From positions 8,874 through 15,693 of the forward strand of contig DBRO01000122.1 in assembly GCA_002306005.1 (NCBI GenBank): a stretch of DNA of 6,820 nt. Reading direction: 5' to 3'. The stretch's first letter is position 1. Each line of letters opens with the position of its first letter. Of the stretch, positions 6,203 through 6,820 are shown piece after piece. The notes beneath the pieces were generated by a model that was given only the letters and a program-made list of their open reading frames with translations, searched no databases and was not told the DNA's origin. The DNA is from Ruminococcus sp. UBA1366 (GTDB lineage: Bacteria; Bacillota; Clostridia; Oscillospirales; Ruminococcaceae). The translations under genes were made by a program, and so were the position numbers.

Positions 6203-6820
6203 ATGAATACGATTATCACCATCAGTCGGGAGTTTGGCAGCGGAGGCAGGGAAATCGGCGAGCGGCTTGCCAAAGCCTATCAAATCCCCCTCTATGACAA
6301 GGAACTGCTGGAGCGTTCCGCAAAGGACAGCGGCATTTGTGAGGAAATCTTTGAGCGCAACGACGAGGCGTATTCCAACAGCCTGCTCTATTCGCTCGTC
6401 ATGGGAACCTATCCCGTTACGCCGGATGGCAAGATTTTTCCTGAAATGCCCGTAAACCACCGAATTTTTTTGGCGCAGTTTGAAACCATCCGCAAGCTTG
6501 CCGCACAAGGCGCTTGCGTGTTCATTGGCAGATGTGCGGATTTTGTCCTGCGCGAGAACCCCCATGTTGTGAATTTCTTTGTGGTGGGTAATATGCCCGA
6601 AAAAAAGCGCCGGATTCTGGAACGCTACGATATCGAAAAAAACAAGGCGGAGGACTTCATCCGCAAAACCGATAAGCGCCGGGCAAACTATTACAACTAC
6701 TACACCGATATGAAATGGGGCGAGGCGCGCAATTTCGACCTCTGCGTGAATTCCTCCAAAACCGGCATTGACGGCGCAGTCCGGCTGATGCAGGATTATA
6801 TCAACCTGAAAAACAATCCG
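6203..6820 (+). CDS. Cytidylate-kinase-like family protein (3' end outside window)
   Basis: The visible 206 residues match the cytidylate-kinase-like family (Cytidylate_kin2 type), a group of P-loop nucleotide kinases related to Cmk but distinct from it. The start MNTIITISREFGSGGREIGERLA contains the P-loop (about 8-19, GSGG core). LYDKELLERSA (30-40) follows the strand after the P-loop. VFIGRCADFVL (106-116) is the family's IGR block. RRILERYDI and DKRRANYYNYYTDMKWGEARNFDLCVNSSKTG (157-188) give the lid with Arg159/Arg160 and the conserved LCVNSS strand. The frame is open to the last base, so only the very C terminus is likely missing. The substrate is not established for most family members; nucleoside monophosphate phosphorylation is inferred from the fold. 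It has its own strong promoter, so it is probably not part of the c-di-GMP operon. Confidence 0.9.
   Translation, partial: MNTIITISREFGSGGREIGERLAKAYQIPLYDKELLERSAKDSGICEEIFERNDEAYSNSLLYSLVMGTYPVTPDGKIFPEMPVNHRIFLAQFETIRKLAAQGACVFIGRCADFVLRENPHVVNFFVVGNMPEKKRRILERYDIEKNKAEDFIRKTDKRRANYYNYYTDMKWGEARNFDLCVNSSKTGIDGAVRLMQDYINLKNNP

Noticed and set aside
6146..6565. 139-codon open frame on the minus strand opposite the cytidylate-kinase-like gene.
   Set aside because: It is opposite a clear kinase reading frame with a strong promoter and ribosome binding site, and shows no domain.

Overview
The window looks like chromosomal DNA from a low-to-mid GC Gram-positive of the class Clostridia, most likely an Oscillospirales/Ruminococcaceae-type gut bacterium. 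This is inferred from AAAGGAG-like ribosome binding sites, sigma-A promoters with 17-base spacers, mixed TTG/GTG/ATG starts, a lipobox-bearing solute-binding protein, and a cytidylate-kinase-like protein of the kind common in that group. No phage, transposon, CRISPR, tRNA or rRNA signal was seen.

Layout. (1) Positions 1-1068, minus strand: the N-terminal 356 residues of a secreted GH25 lysozyme followed by a fibronectin-III-like domain; its 3' end lies outside the window. (2) Positions 1069-1398: a divergent, AT-rich control region with a good promoter for each side, a 7-bp inverted repeat between them, helically phased A/T tracts, and short direct repeats in the rightward leader. (3) Positions 1399-6061, plus strand: a three-gene operon whose members overlap by 4 bases each: a C39-like cysteine peptidase without a visible signal peptide, a two-pass membrane GGDEF-EAL protein with an extracytoplasmic sensor region and HAMP domain, and a family-1-type extracellular solute-binding lipoprotein. 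(4) Positions 6062-6202: a weak hairpin and a strong promoter. (5) Positions 6203-6820: a cytidylate-kinase-like protein running off the right edge.

How the genes may work together. The solute-binding protein has no ABC permease or ATPase beside it and is translationally coupled to a c-di-GMP synthase/phosphodiesterase. The simplest reading is a sensory pair: the lipoprotein binds a solute outside the membrane and signals through the sensor region of the GGDEF-EAL protein to raise or lower c-di-GMP. NspS-MbaA of Vibrio cholerae (a periplasmic polyamine-binding protein acting on a GGDEF-EAL protein) is a known precedent for this logic. The C39-like peptidase as first gene, and the divergent lysozyme, suggest an output at the cell surface or cell wall, but that part is inference. 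This candidate solute-binding/c-di-GMP module is the most interesting item in the window.
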